Made by a program: the position numbers and the translations under genes. Positions 5,989-6,966 of a stretch of 6,966 bases of DNA are shown here, piece after piece (position 1 is the first letter of the stretch; each line of letters opens with the position of its first letter). The notes beneath the pieces were generated by a model. The model saw nothing but the letters and a program-made list of their open reading frames with translations. It was not told the DNA's origin and searched no databases. This DNA is from Actinomycetes bacterium (GTDB taxonomy: Bacteria; Actinomycetota; Actinomycetes; Actinomycetales; Cellulomonadaceae): the NCBI GenBank assembly GCA_023460255.1, contig JAEWQZ010000328.1:1-6966 (forward strand), written 5' to 3'.

Positions 5989-6016
5989 GCGCAATGGTTG
6001 ACACATCCCATGGCGC
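5989..6016. promoter_or_regulatory. Candidate operator: interrupted palindrome over the FAH promoter
   Basis: GCGCAATGG (5989-5997) and CCATGGCGC (6008-6016) are inverted copies with one mismatch in nine, separated by ten bases. The arms start 19 bases apart, close to two helical turns, as expected for a dimer binding one face of DNA. The ten-base spacer contains the TTGACA -35 of the FAH promoter, so bound protein would block RNA polymerase. The adjacent PaaX-family regulator is the obvious candidate ligand. The sequence does not match the E. coli PaaX site (TGATTC-type) that I remember, so the assignment rests on position and symmetry. Confidence 0.5.
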
Positions 6017-6027
6017 TCGTCGATAGT
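5998..6027 (+). promoter_or_regulatory. Promoter of the FAH-family gene
   Basis: TTGACA at 5998-6003 is a perfect -35. GATAGT at 6022-6027, 18 bases on, matches TATAAT at four positions including the key A at position 2 and T at position 6. Transcription would start near 6034, giving a leader of about 27 bases with a Shine-Dalgarno at 6046. This places the promoter downstream of the alternative ATG at 5974 and supports the start at 6061. Confidence 0.6.
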
Positions 6028-6045
6028 CATGTCACGCACGAGTCT

Positions 6046-6051
6046 AGGGAG
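6046..6051 (+). promoter_or_regulatory. Ribosome binding site deciding the FAH start
   Basis: AGGGAG nine bases before ATG 6061 is a good Shine-Dalgarno. Together with the promoter at 5998-6027 it excludes the longer frame from 5974. Confidence 0.7.
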
Positions 6052-6060
6052 TCGACGACG

Positions 6061-6939
6061 ATGAGGCTAGCCAGCACGGCGGACGCGCGCCTCGTCGTCG
6101 TCACGGGCGACCGGCTGGTGGACGTCACCGACGCCCTCGGTCTCGGCTCCGCCACCCACCCCGTCCCGGCCGGCGGCCCGCTGCTCGCGCTGCTCGAGCT
6201 GCTCGAGCACGCGGACGTCGACGCCCTGCGCGGGCTCGACCTCGCGGGCCTGCCGTCGCGCCCCCTCGCCGGCGCCGCGCTCGCCGCGCCGATCGCCCGG
6301 CCCGGCAAGGTCGTCGGCGCCCCGGTGAACTACCGGGACCACCAGGTCGAGATGCACGAGCAGAAGACCATCGCCGACTACGGCGTCTTCCTCAAGGCGA
6401 GCACCTCGGTCGTGGGGCCGGGCGCGCAGGTCCGGCTGCCGTACCTCGACGTCCGCACGGACCAGGAGGGCGAGCTCGGCGTCGTGATCGGGCGGACGGC
6501 GACGAAGGTCACCGCGGACCGGGCGCTGGAGCACGTCTTCGGGTACGTGCCGCTGCTCGACATCACCGTCCGCTCGGGCGAGGACCGGTCCACGCGCAAG
6601 TCGTTCGACACCTTCACGCCGATCGGGCCGTGGGTGACCACGGCCGACGAGGTCGGCGACCCGGGCGCCCTGCGCCTGCGCTGCTGGGTCGGTGACGAGC
6701 TGCGGCAGGACGTGTCCACGGCGGAGATGGTGTTCGGGGTCGCCGAGCTCGTGGCCTACGCCAGCCACGTCATGACGCTGCACCCCGGCGACGTCATCGC
6801 CACGGGCACCCCGGCCGGCGTCGGGCCCATCGCCGCGGGCGCGCGCGTCGCCGTCGAGATCGACCGGCTCGGCCGCCTCGAGGTCGGCGTGACCGACGAC
6901 GGCGCCATCGCCTACGCCGACCGTCCGGGCGCGCGGTGA
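6061..6939 (+). CDS. Fumarylacetoacetate hydrolase (FAH) family protein, probable acylpyruvate-type hydrolase or isomerase
   Basis: A 292-residue protein with a short N-terminal domain (1 to about 75) beginning in the family style MRLAST, then the FAH catalytic fold. Visible motifs are VNYRDH (89-94, with His94), FLKASTSVVGPG, and the metal-ligand pair Glu136 and Glu138 in DQEGELGVVIG. The third ligand is Asp167 in LLDITVRS, followed by SFDTFTPIGPW and the terminal HPGDVIATGTPAGVG. Members cleave or isomerise C-C bonds in ring-fission products such as fumarylpyruvate, acylpyruvates or 2-hydroxyhepta-2,4-diene-1,7-dioate using Mg2+ or Mn2+. The DITVRSxEDRSTRKSFDTFTPIGP form marks a recognisable subgroup whose exact substrate I cannot name. 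Start 6061 is supported by AGGGAG and the upstream promoter. Divergent from the PaaX-family gene, it is probably under that regulator's control and first in an operon continuing rightwards. Confidence 0.88.
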   Translation: MRLASTADARLVVVTGDRLVDVTDALGLGSATHPVPAGGPLLALLELLEHADVDALRGLDLAGLPSRPLAGAALAAPIARPGKVVGAPVNYRDHQVEMHEQKTIADYGVFLKASTSVVGPGAQVRLPYLDVRTDQEGELGVVIGRTATKVTADRALEHVFGYVPLLDITVRSGEDRSTRKSFDTFTPIGPWVTTADEVGDPGALRLRCWVGDELRQDVSTAEMVFGVAELVAYASHVMTLHPGDVIATGTPAGVGPIAAGARVAVEIDRLGRLEVGVTDDGAIAYADRPGAR

Positions 6940-6966
6940 CGGCGGTCCGGCCCGCCGCCCGGGAGG
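6936..6966 (+). CDS. Possible start of the next operon gene (partial)
   Basis: A GTG at 6936 overlaps the FAH stop as GTGA, the same junction style as at 3630, and its frame (MTAVRPAARE) stays open to the window edge. Its Shine-Dalgarno is poor. Alternatively GGGAGG at the last six bases (6961-6966) could be the ribosome binding site of a gene starting just outside. Either way a downstream co-transcribed gene is likely, but its identity cannot be seen. Confidence 0.3.
   Translation, partial: MTAVRPAARE

Noticed and set aside
5928..6011. Longer PaaX-family frame starting at ATG 6011
   Set aside because: No Shine-Dalgarno before it, its extra 28 residues show no family similarity, and it would overlap the divergent promoter; ATG 5927 has a perfect AGGAGG.
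4845..6026. Plus-strand open frame of 393 codons opposite the PaaX-family gene
   Set aside because: It starts inside the thioesterase gene, has shadow-like composition and is antisense to a clear PaaX family member.
6041..6046. Minus-strand TAGACT as a -10 for the PaaX-family gene
   Set aside because: The hexamer is good but no acceptable -35 lies 16-19 bases upstream (the position falls on TAGCCT). A GTGACA -35 at 6030-6035 likewise lacks a good -10. The regulator promoter could not be fixed.
5974..6060. Longer FAH frame starting at ATG 5974
   Set aside because: It lies upstream of the likely transcription start near 6034 and lacks a ribosome site; MRLAST at 6061 is the usual family beginning.
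1..6966. Mobile element, phage, CRISPR, tRNA or toxin-antitoxin content
   Set aside because: No transposase or integrase motif, no regularly spaced repeats, no cloverleaf-like sequence and no small toxin-like gene pair were seen; composition is even across the window.

Overview
The window is extremely GC-rich, with codon third positions almost entirely G or C and GTG starts in use. Genes are packed with 4-base stop/start overlaps. This suggests chromosomal DNA of a high-GC actinomycete; a Cellulomonas-like or related lineage is a guess from base composition and protein style only. There is no tRNA, rRNA, CRISPR array, insertion sequence or phage gene, and no sharp change in base use that would mark a recent insertion.

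Layout. Bases 1-120 hold the last 39 codons of an unidentified gene. A 138-base leader follows (121-258). It has a weak candidate promoter, a triplet of TGACG/CGTCA half-sites, and an imperfect 19-base tandem repeat that can fold into two mutually exclusive hairpins just before a near-perfect Shine-Dalgarno. Five plus-strand genes follow as one operon (259-4938): acyl-CoA synthetase, thiolase, MaoC/NodN-type hydratase, short-chain dehydrogenase and 4HBT-type thioesterase. Two junctions are 4-base overlaps, one has a 1-base gap and one a 34-base gap. A short GC-rich spacer carrying a 15-base tandem repeat separates this operon from a convergent PaaX-family regulator (4986-5927, minus). Divergent from that regulator is a fumarylacetoacetate-hydrolase (FAH) family gene (6061-6939, plus). 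The regulator and the FAH gene share a 133-base intergenic region with a clear TTGACA promoter for the FAH gene, embedded in an imperfect inverted repeat that looks like an operator. The FAH transcription unit probably continues past the right edge.

How the genes may work together. The five-gene operon supplies CoA activation, hydration of an enoyl-CoA, oxidation of the 3-hydroxyacyl-CoA, thiolytic cleavage and thioester hydrolysis. That is one full turn of beta-oxidation with activation and product release, but no acyl-CoA dehydrogenase is present in the window. The hydratase and dehydrogenase resemble the two activities of the (R)-specific multifunctional enzyme type 2. A substrate that already carries an alpha,beta double bond, such as a hydroxycinnamate shortened to a hydroxybenzoate, would fit. 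So would a fatty, branched or steroid side-chain acid if the dehydrogenase is encoded elsewhere. The PaaX regulator and FAH hydrolase next door are families common in aromatic-acid catabolism, so the locus may join side-chain removal to ring-cleavage steps. That link is inference. I see catabolic genes of known families in an uncommon combination, not a wholly unknown system. The most specific testable signals are the operator-like palindrome on the FAH promoter and the repeat/hairpin leader of the operon.
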